Source: Diphasiastrum complanatum (taxonomy: Eukaryota > Streptophyta > Lycopodiopsida > Lycopodiales > Lycopodiaceae). Taken from it: DNA of 64,000 nt. Shown one piece after another: positions 1 to 10,400 of the stretch. Under the pieces are notes generated by a model that worked only from the letters and a program-made list of their open reading frames with translations, made no database searches and was not told the origin of the DNA. Location of the stretch: contig CM055109.1 in the NCBI GenBank assembly GCA_029204225.1, positions 5,461,053 through 5,525,052 on the forward strand, in the 5' to 3' direction. The stretch's first letter is position 1. Every line of letters starts with the position of its first letter. The position numbers and the translations under genes are program-made.

Positions 1-387
1 AAGTAAGAAACAATATCTCTTTCATCAACCGAGACCGAGTACAAGGCTCTAACAGCCACAACCAAGGAAGTACTATGGATCAAGAGGTTGCTTGAGGAGC
101 TCAAAGTGATTAGATCAGGTGCCATTCCACTCATCTACAATGACAACATCTCATCCCAACACCTAGCATCCAATCCAATCCACCATGCAAGGAGCAAACA
201 CATAGAGATTGCTCACCACTTTGTAAGAGAAAAGGTCCAAGCTAAGGAGGTCTCATTGGAGCATGTTTCATGTGAAGAATGCATAGCTGATATATTGACA
301 AAGCCTCTTCAAAAGAATGTTTTTTTGAAGCTTAGATCAGCCCTTGGCTTAATTAGTAAATCTATGTTATCATCTAGAGGAGTATTG
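1..387 (+). pseudogene. Ty1/copia polyprotein 3' end (RNase H domain), truncated
   Basis: This is the last part of a copia polyprotein, cut by the window edge. The frame reads ISLSSTETEYKAL, then the DN..SQ.LASNP core, then ARSKHIEIAHHFVREKVQAK and an ADILTKPL tail. These are the standard C-terminal RNase H signatures of plant copia and align with the intact element at 18964-22917. An in-frame TAA at 4-6 sits where a Gln is usual, so a CAA-to-TAA change is likely and the copy is dead. After about 387 the frame runs into non-conserved sequence that may be LTR remnant. The assignment to copia is secure. The subfamily is not resolved. Confidence 0.9.
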
Positions 388-748
388 AAATTTCACAATT
401 CTAGCTTGACCAATTTTGGTCACATGCATTGTAATTGGCAAAATGGCCATGTAAATAGATGCCACACATGCCAAATCACATAGGATGCTTTCCAATAAGT
501 TCATTCCTCATATTACATTGTGATAGCATCTTTGAAATGAGGTAAAAATGTGTTGGGATAGGCTAGAGAAATTCTAGGATCTAAAAATAGCATGTTTTAC
601 ATTGTTTTTGGATCTTGAGATCTTGGCCCCAAGTTAGGTTGGATCCAATGACCTACTAGGTTAGATATTAGGGTTAGGGTATGAAAAGTTCAGAGGTGCC
701 CTAATATGCTCAGATCCGAGCTTGAAATGTATAAATACATGATGGGAT

Positions 749-750
<2 letters not shown>
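388..750. other. Gene-free stretch, possible LTR remnant
   Basis: It follows the copia tail directly and starts near a purine-rich stretch (agaggag), so the first part may be a degraded 3' LTR. No clear TG..CA ends, partner LTR or gene were seen. Confidence 0.3.

Positions 751-822
<72 letters not shown>
751..822 (+). repeat. (CA)n microsatellite
   Basis: About 70 bp of CA with one CAGA interruption. It is preceded by gatgggatct, which resembles the last bases before the (CA)n tracts at 8871 and 26567. Confidence 0.97.
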
Positions 823-825
<3 letters not shown>

Positions 826-930
826 CGCCCTCGCTCTCCCTAACAAAATCTTCGGAAACCACGTCATAAATTATAATTATTTCAGGATACACTGAGAAAC
901 ACACTGGTTCAGCTCAATATAGTGTTGGTT
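823..930 (+). repeat. Dispersed repeat following a microsatellite (copy 1)
   Basis: The stretch ending in gaaacacactggttcagctc is shared with 46366-46455. Both copies lie directly downstream of a dinucleotide tract, (CA)n here and (CT)n there, so the tract plus this sequence may be one unit. Confidence 0.6.
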
Positions 931-1344
931 CACTCGAAACTTTTTAAAGATTCCTTCTGCATTAAAGTCATTATAGAGGAGTATTTTCATTACTACTCAT
1001 CTATATCATTCCATCAAATTATCAAGAAAAATCAAGTTTTTTTTCACTTCTATCATCATTGTCTTTTGGTGGCGAGTTTTAGCTATTGGATGTGAGTGTT
1101 CTTATGCATTAATTGCTTGGTTTGGAAGGTACTGAACCTAGTTACAGGTCTGAGAAGCTTTCTATACTTTACTTTGATTCATTTGATCAGATCTATGTGC
1201 CTAATGTGGAGTTAAATGCCAAATTTGCTAGTTTTGGTAACTAGTCTTGATTCTAGCTCATAGTTTGGATCTAGATCTTTTATTTGTGCATCCTCTATCA
1301 CTTTTAGGATTGACTGGGATTCATTTTGTTGTAAAATTTTGTCA
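931..1344. other. No recognisable gene
   Basis: AT-rich sequence with no ORF or motif that I recognise. It may be part of the 5' region of the Penelope-like element downstream. Confidence 0.4.
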
Positions 1345-1860
1345 ACAACTGTGTATAATATGAGGTACAAGCATACACGTAATGTTCATATTATTTGATA
1401 ATATGGAACATCATTGGAATATGATAAAATACCATTACAACTGTTGTGATTATCATTACTAAACAGATCTATGGATGGAAATTGATAAAGTCAAAAGATA
1501 AAAAAGAGAAATAAAAGATGATTTTTGAGTAGTATGAAAAAGATGATTATATAACATTTTACTTTTGGTTATATGAAAATTCCATATTGTGCAGTACGTT
1601 TTCAAGTTGCGACATGGATAACAATTGAGGATAGGTGTAGACACCTGTAGTTCCCACAAGAATACCCCTGTTCTTACTTGGATGTTTTTGTGGATGGATG
1701 CAGGTGAGCTTATTCTCCTCAGGTTGATACGTACCACGTTTGGTATGGAAAGGAACTGTATGAGAACATTACGATTTGAATTATTTATGTAATGTGTGGT
1801 TAGCATTTTTTGTTGTTTAGTTTTGTTAGGTTTAAAAACACACACTCTTGGTTGGGAGAG
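1345..1860 (+). repeat. Penelope-like element 5' noncoding module, copy A
   Basis: About 500 bp nearly identical to 12265-12759, with shorter matches at 17560-17645 and 25065-25180. Shared landmarks are gacatggataacaa, a cctgtagttcccac block, and ggatggatgcag followed in three copies by (g/a)tgagc. It lies just upstream of the decayed element ORF starting at 1948. The tgcag and the later ttttttcag at 1941-1947 look like 3' splice sites, so the module may be leader or intron sequence. Penelope-like elements are known to retain introns. That reading is inference. Confidence 0.7.
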
Positions 1861-1947
1861 GATTCCCCTCTGGTTACCAACGTATTGCTTATGGCTTTTG
1901 ATGTCTTTATACGCTAATATCTCGTATGGTGGTTTCTCTTTTTTCAG

Positions 1948-3088
1948 AACTATTCATGGCATACCGATTTAAAGAAATTAGGCTATGCTCTTCCTCATAT
2001 TGCTCCATCTCCTGCGGCACAAGCGTTTATTGCATGTATTTCTCAAAAGGGTTTTTATGAAAAAGTCCAAGAGCTTGACCTTGATGCCATCCATAGTAAT
2101 GCTAATACTTCCTTACTTATTCTGGCCCAATTATATGTTTCTGACTGGTGTAAGCTTTGGCAATTGTTGCGTAGTAGCCCTGACCTAATTATTAAAAAAC
2201 TTACTTCTATTCATGATTCTTTGGCTGTCATGGAAGAAGCTGATGCTAAAGCCTAGGTGGAATTTGATAACTTTACCCCTGAATGCATGAAAAAATTCTT
2301 TGATCTTCATGGGTTGGACTTCTCTTCAAGTTTTAAATCTCTCTCAAAGGAACCTAGATTTGAAGGTTCCTCCCCTTTTAGTACTCAAAACATAGCCTTA
2401 TTTCTTTGGATGAATTATCACAGGATGAGGTAGAGACTGCAACACAGAAATATTACTTAACTCTTCTTGCAGAAGTGTCACATCTTAAACCTAGTGAAGC
2501 TCCTTTTACGAATCCATTGATGCCAGCAAGAATCTTTGAAGATTTACTGAGGATAGTAGATAATAAAGCTTGGCTTTTTGGAAACTATGCAATGATGACC
2601 CCTATTTCGGCAGATATGTAGATCATTATTGGGGATTTGGAAGGTGAACGAACAAAATTAAAGATATCCATAAAAAGATGGCTATAGATGAGCATTACTT
2701 GATTGATAGTCATCTACGTTTACCTGCAATGTTTGGTATGGATTTATTTGAACCTACTAGATGTCCATTCTCGCATGGCATTTTCTCACGTGTTAAAATG
2801 TGTCAAGGTGAAAATGGAGAAAAGACGAAAAAACACCTTGACAAAGCTTGGAACTTCCTACGTCCTTACATAAAGTGTGACTATGGTAGGAAAAATATTA
2901 AATGCGATGGACAAATCTTGTGGTTTGATCACACAATATGGTACATTCTTAATAACCTTGATAGTTTTATGCCTGGGGACAATTTGAAGATTAAATTATT
3001 TTCTTTCCTTATGTGGCTTTCTTCAGAGGCAAAATTGGTAGTGAGAGCTTCATTGGTTTTCATCTACTTTCGTGAATTTATTATAGAT
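1948..3088 (+). pseudogene. Penelope-like element ORF, N-terminal half (decayed)
   Basis: Starting after a splice-acceptor-like ttttttcag, a protein-like frame runs with one internal TAG to about 2420, shifts frame near 2400, continues to 2621, and shifts again into a frame covering 2678-3088. I recognise no catalytic domain and no GIY-YIG endonuclease. It reads toward the reverse-transcriptase half at 6984-8832. The LTR element at 3089-6978 duplicates tagat, so removing it and one TSD joins the two halves directly. With both halves the ORF would be about 1000 codons. Membership in the same ORF is inferred from this collinearity. No function can be given for this half. Confidence 0.55.
3084..3088. 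other. 5-bp target site duplication (left), tagat
   Basis: tagat directly precedes the TGTGAAAA start of the LTR and recurs at 6979-6983 after its CA end. This fixes both element ends. Confidence 0.85.
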
Positions 3089-3920
3089 TGTGAAAAATGC
3101 AAAAATAAATTTGGTAGAGGCCAAAAATCTTGTATATAGATAAACACACATGCGTGGATCCTGTTCCTACGTGTGAAAATAGTGTATTTGTCATGTACCA
3201 TAATCATATAGGTTGTACATATGATTTAATTCAAGTTCTAGTGGCTAAAAAGGCCAAAAACTAGTTTTCTAGACATATGACACATGGCATCAATCTATTG
3301 ATTGCATGAGCCACATCCTTTGGCTAGGTGTCATATCCCATGTGTAGAGGACATCTCACATGTGTGGAATAAGCTGAAGTAGGCAAATTTTGACTTCTAG
3401 AAGATTTCCAAGTAGATCTCCATATAGAAGGAAAATGGACCAAAAGTGCTCAAAATAGAAGGTTTTGTCCAAGTGTCAGTTTTGCATGATGAATCATCAT
3501 ATGACCAAGCACCTTCACACATGTGGGATCATAGGGATGATCAGTACCACGAGCTCCCACTTATTGTATATATAGAGCCACATTTGGGCATAATCAATGT
3601 GAGACACCAATCTTGGTTTTGGAAGCAATTTTGAGTGAATCTCTCCATTTGTCTACATTTGTTTTGATTGTTTTGAGGTTCTATCAATGTGTACTTGATT
3701 TTCAGGTTGGAGTTTGTACTCAGACAGTGTTTCACACATGGGAAACCAGAAAGTACACCTACCTTCAATTAATGATTGTTCTTGTTAGGATTTTGTGTCT
3801 AGAATTGATCTAGATTGATCTTAATCTGAAGTAGATTGATAGATCAAGTAATCTGACAACCAATCCCTTTTGAGGATCAGATTAGGATCCACTCTTGGTC
3901 CTTTTTGTACTCTTTGCACA
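3089..3920 (+). repeat. 5' LTR, 832 bp
   Basis: Starts TGTGAAAAATGC and ends in TTTGCACA, followed at once by a tRNA-Met-type PBS. It carries a degraded copy (cacacatggg at 3733) of the palindrome that is perfect in the 3' LTR. Confidence 0.8.
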
Positions 3921-3933
3921 TGGTATCAGAGCC
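3921..3933 (+). other. Primer binding site, tRNA-iMet type
   Basis: TGGTATCAGAGCC abuts the LTR end. It is the usual plant copia PBS, complementary to the 3' end of initiator tRNA-Met. Confidence 0.85.
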
Positions 3934-6426
3934 AAGTACAAGAGTTTGTGTTGAAATTGATAGGGTTAATCCAAATCAAAGCCAAAATTAGCAATTTTTT
4001 GGAAACTACTCAAATTTTGTGTAGGGAGTTGGATTTGATAGCTATCCTCAAAATTTTTGGTCCAGATCTTGTTGTGGACTATAGGAACCCTTTTCACACG
4101 TGTGAGACCGTACAGATCCGGTTTTGGCTGAGAAATTTCAAAAATTTGTAGAATTTGACTCACATACCCAATTTGAGTGATTTTTGGTGCAAAATCAAGC
4201 ATTTTCTACAGTAAATCTAATCCTTTGATTAGTTCTTGGATTGGATCAACCAAAAAATTAAAATTGAAGCTTAAAATAGGTGCATTAATTGATCTTCTCT
4301 GATTTTTTGAGTGTATGTTGAAGTTAAGAGAGATTTTGCTAAAAATCATAGATTAAGGAGTGATATGCAAGGTGAGAGGTTGAAATTCATTGTACCATCA
4401 CTCTAGATTTGTTCAAGAGTGATAGGGTCAAGTTTAGAAGCATCAATTTACTAGAAAACATCCTTGGATCTGTCCTCCAAGTGAAACCTTTGAGAGTTTC
4501 TAGTGCATATAGAGCATCTATGCAAATCTTTTGTAGAATTTGACATAGATTGGCTTCAATTGAGAGTTCTAGAAAAGAGATTGAGATCCAAGTCACATTG
4601 TTCAACTTCCAACTGAGACAATCACCTGCAAAATGAGCCCAGAAGCTGAATTGATTCTCTCAGAGCATGCCAATACTCAATTTGTTTGAGTGATTGTAAG
4701 GTTTGTAAAGAGTCATTAAGGTGTCTATGAGAAATGTGTAGAGAGAGATCCAATTTTCTAAGAGTTCCTTCCTTTGTAGAGGGCAAGATCTAGAAGCTCA
4801 TTATGTGTTGTTATTGGTGAAGAATTTGGCTTCTCCTATGTGATCAAATCTATCTAAGTGGCATTAGCTCTTTGAAGCACAATATGTTAGTGAGAAAAAT
4901 CACAACTTTTGATTTTGAATTTCATTCCAAGTCTTAAAAGGTAGAGTAATTGGTGAAATCCAATAGGAGTGATTGAATTCAATTTGTTGAGCAAAAATTG
5001 ACATAGTATGTATGAAACTCAAATTAGTTCTATTCAACTTTCTTTGTGAGAGTTTGAGGGTCAATTTGTGATCCCATTGGATGTCTAGAATGAGGAGGAG
5101 TCCATATTTGAGTATTCATGCATGGTTGAGATCTTTGTAAATCTCTAGTTGTCTAAATTTTTAAGCTTTGTGAAAAATTGGTGGTATAGTTTGTTTTCAA
5201 ATCAAATCAAATTCATTCTAAATCTCAAGAGTGAGATTATTTGGGTCAAGAGTGAGTCCAAAAGAAGTGATTAAGTTTGATTTTCATGTGTTTGAAACAA
5301 AGCCCATCTTTTGTTCAAGAATCTCAAGTGTTGAGAGAACTAGTCAAGTGAAAAGGAAAATCTAGGTGTCAAAGCCAAGTTGTGGTGATTTTTGGACTTA
5401 TGTTTCTAGCATAAGTAATCTTGATAATCATAGGAAGTGCATATTATATGGTCATGGATGTTGTGATCATTATGAGACATGGAGGTCTCGGATTTCCATC
5501 AAGAAGGAGCATCATGAAGAGGATCTTAAGGAGTCTTCTCAAGGTTCAAGTATGTCAAGGATTGAGGAGGAGAGATCTTCTCAAGTTGTGATTCCAAAAA
5601 GAAACTCAAAAAGTATGGTTGATTCCATGTGGCTCAGATTTCAAGGGAAAGAGGAGCATATCTCATGTGGTATACATCTCATACTTCTCTTATGTCATTT
5701 GATAAATCAATTTGCTTTAGTGAGATCATTGCATCTCCAAATTGGAGTAAAGCCATACTAGTTGAGTATGAAGTCTCTCTTGAGAACATAGATGATGTTC
5801 TTAAAAGGTTGAAATTGATTTTAAATCAATAAGAAAGCAAATGCTTATTTCATCAAATTTATGCTCTTGAGTCATTTAAGAGCAAAAGTGATTTGTTCAC
5901 TCATAGTTTGAAAATTTGTATTGAGGCAAATTGTAAACTCTTTATGAGAGTAAGTGAATCATCTTCTAAAGACACTTATCTCCATAATGAAGTATTTAGC
6001 CTCATTGGATCTGAGATTAGCATGGTAAACAAACATGAAGATATGATGCAAACACTTTGTTATTATAGCATGCATAGTCTTGCCAATTTGGATAAGTCTA
6101 ATTCTCTAGATCATGGTAACATGATGTTAGATCTTTGTGATCCTAATAAGTCAAGAAGAAATCTTTATTTTCTCATGGAGGAGCATGCACATGAAGAAGG
6201 AGCAAGCCTCAAAGTCAACATCAAAGAAGCACTAGCATGGATATGGTGATTTCAGATCAACATCAAGCTCATTGGCTGATCTTCACACCTTTTGAATTAG
6301 CAAAGACCAATTTAGCCCATGGAGTCAAGTTCAAGATCATCATGTTTTCCATCAAGCCGTCTAACAGTACATGGATTGACTTTTCCCTAATGAGAAAGTC
6401 GACGAAGTCAAGTTAGTTGAGAGTTA
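3934..6426 (+). other. Internal region of the non-autonomous LTR element
   Basis: About 2.5 kb. A second CACACGTGTG palindrome lies at 4095-4104, close to the PBS. Two uninterrupted frames, 5366-5761 and 5893-6249, encode unrecognised polypeptides without zinc knuckle, protease or polymerase motifs. I do not call them genes. Confidence 0.5.
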
Positions 6427-6978
6427 ATAAGCTGAAGTAGGCGAATTTTGACTTCTAGAAGATTTTCAAGTAGGTCTCCATATAGAAGGAAAATGGACCA
6501 AAAGTGCTCAAAATAGAAGGTTTTGTCCAAGTGTCAGTTTTGCATGATGAATTATCATATGACCAAGCACCTTCACACATGTGGGATCATAGGGATGATC
6601 AGTACCACGAGCTCCCACTTATTGTATATATAGAGCCACATTTGGCCATAATCAATGTGAGACACCAATCTTGGTTTTGGAAGCAATTTTGAGTGAATCT
6701 CTCCATTTGTCTACATTTGTTTTGATTGTTTTGAGGGTCTATCAATGTGTACTTGATTTTCAAGTTGGAGTTCGTACTCAGACAGTGTTTCACACGTGTG
6801 AAACCATAAAGTACACTTACCTTCAATTAATGATTGTTCTTGTTAGGATTTTGTGTCTAGAATTGATCTAGATTGATCTTAATCTGAAGTAGATTAATAG
6901 ATCAAGTAAACTGGCAACCAATCCCTCTTGAGGATCAGATTAGGATCCACTCTTGGTCCTTTTTGTACTTTTTGCACA
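6427..6978 (+). repeat. 3' LTR, 5'-truncated (552 bp)
   Basis: Collinear with 3369-3920 over exactly 552 bp. It keeps the extended palindrome TTTCACACGTGTGAAA at 6788-6803 and ends TTTGCACA before the second tagat. Confidence 0.85.
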
Positions 6979-6983
6979 TAGAT

Positions 6984-8832
6984 GGAATCTAAAAACTTGC
7001 CGAAAACCCACATGGTCCTATGTTCTCGGGCATGAATGGAAGAGGTCTGATCTTCATTGAAAAGGCTTTAAAACCTCTTGTTTTTTTTTTAAATAGTGGG
7101 GATTCGCCTGCAAAAAGACTTAAAACTCCTTCTCGTGGAAAGGTGTTGGGGGGTGGGCGTTATCTCCCACGTGGTAGAGGTTCTTTTTGTTGCCCACAAA
7201 AACATTCACCCCTCCCTATTACTAAACCTTATTCTCCTGCTGTTACTAATATTGCTACGCCAAAATGCTCGAACGTTTCTAGTAGCAGAGGAAGAGGAAG
7301 GTTTCAATTTGTTGAAGTCAGTTCGTCAAATGTTGCCAATGAATACACTATTCGCCACTTATTATATGATGATTGATGTGTAGGAAAGTTCTGACTTCAT
7401 TGAGACCTTAAGTCCTTGGAATGAGACTGTGAGAGAGTTAAAAAACCTCATTATTGAGCTAATCCCAAGTGTGACAATATCTAATAACTCTCTTCCATTC
7501 TTAATGGGAACGTATTAAGCTCATAAAGTGTCTTTCAGATGGCTAACTAATGTGCACTCTTGTATTTATCCCAAGTGTGACAATATCTAATAACTCTCTT
7601 CCATTCTTAATGGGAACGTATAAAGCTCATAAAGTGTCTTTCAGATGGCTAACTAATGTGCACTCTTGTATTTTTTCTGAATATGCATTGCTTGTCACTT
7701 GTATACTTTCGACTTGCATAGAGCCAATACAGATTTTTTGTAGATATAAACAAGAGGAATTTTTTCTTAAGGGTGGATGCAAACCTACCTGTTTTGGATG
7801 ACGAACACTTATGATTTCTCCATTAATCTACCTGATGACATCTTTAGTGTATTCTCAGCTGACATTATGAGATGCTATGAATCCATTCCTATTTTGGGGA
7901 AAGATGGTTTACATGAGGTTTTAGCTAAGGTGATTAAAATTGCATTTAAATTTGCCAAGACGAATTTTATTAGTTTTCGAAGTTTTCCAAAAGTCCCCAA
8001 AAGTGGAATATGGACTTCTTCCAGATTCTCTAATGGGCTGTCTTGAGGTTACTTCATTAAAAAATTGGCTTGCTCAAAACATGAATCTTACTCTAGCTGA
8101 TAAGGTTTGGAAACAAGTATGCGGAATTCCTATGGGTTTTTCATGTTTCTAGTTATGGTGTAATCTGTACCTCTTTTACTTTGAGATTGAGTTCTGTACA
8201 AGACTGGCCAAACTGAATAGGTGGGATATCCTAAGAACTTTTAGGTATCCTTTTAGATACATTGATGATATTTGTTTGGTCAATGTACCTAACCCTCAGA
8301 TGTTCGTTAATAATGATGCAGTCACGTCTATAGATAATCCTTTTTGGATTTACCCAACTCAGTTTGTAAAAATTAAAGTTGAGACGAGTTGTTTTGCTAG
8401 ATGTACTAATGGAGCTATATGTGGGACTAAGACTACCTTTTTGAAAAAATTGTTGCATCTTTCGTCAAATTTGCTTCCTTTTTCATCACAAAATTTGATA
8501 AAAGGAAATCGCTCTTATTTGAAATTGCTCAGTATATTTGGAAGGATTCAAATCGACCTACGACGTATTCTTACAAAGTAATTTTATCACAATACTGTAC
8601 ATTTGTGATAATCATTATGATGCTACTCTACAAATGAAGGTGGTGATAAATGCCTTTGTAAAAAATGGGTTTGATGAAAAAAGATTGTTGCGTATTATTG
8701 GAAAGTTCCTAGAAGGACAGATTCTGGTGCAAAATGTTCTGTTTTGGCTACTCATGGTTGTTTGAGTAAGTTCTCCCTTTTCCAGGTGTGCGGTAGGTAT
8801 AACCACACTAGGTATACCTGTCGCACAACCTA
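6984..8832 (+). pseudogene. Penelope-like (telomerase-related) reverse transcriptase, decayed
   Basis: RT motifs appear in order across frame changes. An early block reads YKAHKVSFRWLTN (about 7620-7660). Motif A is FSADIMRCYESIP, with the catalytic Asp at 7861-7863. Motif B is GIPMGFSC (about 8122-8145). Motif C is YIDD (8258-8269). Then come an IYP block and a basic tail. The K.HK...R-TN block, GIPMG and SIP resemble Penelope-like elements, which share ancestry with telomerase RT, more than copia, gypsy or LINE RTs. An Arg/Gly-rich stretch (about 7160-7310) precedes the RT. Damage includes a 106-bp tandem duplication in motif 1, stops and shifts. No GIY-YIG endonuclease follows before the TAG in the 3' hairpin, so it looks endonuclease-less. 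PLE identity is by motif recognition only. Confidence 0.7.
7462..7673 (+). repeat. 106-bp tandem duplication within the RT
   Basis: 7462-7567 and 7568-7673 differ at about one base (a tat/taa site). The 106-bp period is not a multiple of three, so it breaks the reading frame. Near identity suggests it is recent relative to the element's other decay. Confidence 0.9.
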
Positions 8833-8840
8833 GTGTGGTT
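8801..8840 (+). other. Conserved 3'-terminal hairpin of the PLE (copy 1)
   Basis: Perfect 13-bp inverted repeat AACCACACTAGGT / ACCTAGTGTGGTT with a 14-nt loop. The same stem, loop length and 30-nt spacer to (CA)n recur at 26497-26566. The RT-side frame ends at a TAG inside the second arm in both copies. Confidence 0.85.
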
Positions 8841-8870
8841 ATCTTGCTTTGAGGGATGGATGGTGGGATA

Positions 8871-8909
8871 ACACACACACACACACACACACACAGACAC
8901 AGACACACA
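8871..8909 (+). repeat. (CA)n tract at the PLE 3' end
   Basis: Begins immediately after gggata, exactly as at 26567. It contains GACA interruptions toward its 3' side. Confidence 0.95.
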
Positions 8910-9350
8910 AATACATTATATACTGTGACACTTATACTAATATTGATTTGTACTTGTCACAGTTACAAAAAAAAGGAGACGCCGATGATTGTGGATGACT
9001 ATGAAAGCACTGGAATGGCTAGAACATAATACAAAAACTTTATATTCCTATGCTGTTAGAGATGTTGATCATTTATGAGCATATTGTTATTAAATTTAGT
9101 CTGGTTTGCTGAATTGTAAGTGACTTTCTGAAGACAATACTTTATTCTAGATGTAAGACAAAGTTAGTGAATGCTACTTGACCTGATTTAAGGCACGTAC
9201 TTTTGAAGTACGTTAAGTGACTGGGTGAAGACAAAACTTTGATAAGATGTAAGTTTCCGAAGCAAGACCTTGGTTCTGAACTGTACATGACTTGCGATTT
9301 TCAAAGTTCAATTGACGAGTTTGTTAGTTTTTAATGTTTCTGGGGGGTGG

Positions 9351-9354
<4 letters not shown>
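8910..9354. other. No recognisable gene
   Basis: AT-rich spacer between (CA)n and (CT)n with no supported feature. Confidence 0.4.

Positions 9355-9405
<51 letters not shown>
9355..9405 (+). repeat. (CT)n microsatellite
   Basis: About 51 bp of uninterrupted CT. It opens an adenine-poor, T-rich region, as the tract at 16032 also does. Confidence 0.97.
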
Positions 9406-9407
<2 letters not shown>

Positions 9408-10400
9408 GCTACTCTCTTTAGTTTATTGGATTCTTAGGCCCTCGCATTTTTCTCCTCTGTTCGGCGCTTTTATTCCTCTATCGTCTTGCTGGGTTCTGTG
9501 GCGGTGGAATGGCGGTTTGCTATTTTCATGCTTTGCGCTATTTTCTTCTGGCTGGTTTTATGGGTGACTGCCTTTCCTTTCCTTTATTTCTTTGTGCTGG
9601 TTTGGAGGTTACGTTCTACTTGGCTTTCTTCGCTTTTCTGAAGCTATGGGACTGCGTGGAGTTTGCGTCTGAGGTTTTTTTTGCAATGGCTTCTGTTAAG
9701 GTTTTCTCTTCTGCTTTTTGATGTTTTTGTAGTAGTTGGTTTACTGTTTCTGCGTAGGTTTATTAAGAAGCTTTGTTTTATTGTCATTTCTGTTTTACAG
9801 GACTGTTGGTTATGGTTTGTAGGCCTGTGGTGATTGGTTGTAGTTTTGTATTGGTGCTTCTTGTTTATCTTTTCTGTGCTTGTTTTTAGTGTTATGGTGT
9901 GTTCTGGTTTGTCCACACCTGCTTTTGGTTATTAGTTGTAGAGTCTGTTAAGCTTCTTTATGTTTTGTTTTCAAGCTTTGTTGCAGTTCATTGATATGCA
10001 ACCTACTTACTTTTTAAAGATAAATTGCTTCACTAGATGGGAATAAACAATGTTTATGTTATGAGAGAACCAACATTGTAATGATCCCTTACAGTGGTTG
10101 GCCAGTTAGACAGTATAAATGTTGTAAACTTACTTTATACTCTTAAGTCAGATTACATACATGATACCATTTCTTCCTCGAAAAATCGTCAGATTTCGAT
10201 TTTCTCTTACGTGGGCAACCTTCACTTAATACTTCATTTGTTCTCTTTGGATGATGTTTGGGTTGTTTCTAGGTGACTTTTTGTTTTTATTCGGTGCCTT
10301 CTGTACTCTAGTTCCTTACATGTCTTGTTACTGTCTTTTGTTACTCTTCTAGTTCCTTATCTCTCTTGGTACTGTCTACTGTTTCTCTTTGAGTTCTTTT
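9406..10400 (+). other. Adenine-poor T/G-rich region downstream of (CT)n
   Basis: The + strand is strongly depleted in A for several hundred bases. Frames in it give low-complexity hydrophobic peptides that I do not accept as genes. The matching layout at 16135-17038, also after (CT)n and before 5'-module repeats, suggests it is the 5' part of a PLE-related unit. Confidence 0.45.

Larger units (their letters stand above)
3089..6978 (+). mobile_element. Non-autonomous copia-type LTR element nested in the PLE ORF
   Basis: It has a complete 5' LTR (3089-3920), a primer binding site, about 2.5 kb without gag or pol, and a 3' LTR lacking its first ~280 bp (6427-6978). Perfect tagat duplications flank it. 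The two LTRs share 552 bp and differ at about 17 positions by eye (~3%), so the insertion is considerably older than the element at 18314. With no recognisable gag, protease, integrase or RT it must have moved with proteins supplied in trans, or lost its genes later. A deletion spanning the pol end and the start of the 3' LTR would explain the truncation. Confidence 0.8.

Noticed and set aside
668-681. TTAGGGTTAGGG as a telomeric remnant
   Set aside because: Only two units, and the plant telomere repeat is TTTAGGG. Too short to mean anything.
661-904. Open frames encoding long Cys-Val, Thr-His, Ser-Leu or Arg-Glu runs across the dinucleotide tracts here and elsewhere
   Set aside because: They are translations of (CA)n and (CT)n. 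No real gene signal flanks them, except the signal-peptide start at 60121.
5366-6249. Host genes inside the LTR element at 3089-6978
   Set aside because: Two open frames with no motif and the same composition as the element. They cannot be supported as genes.
7825-7845. ctgatga as a hammerhead ribozyme core, which some PLEs carry
   Set aside because: No paired stems or downstream GAAA in the right place. It lies inside RT coding sequence.
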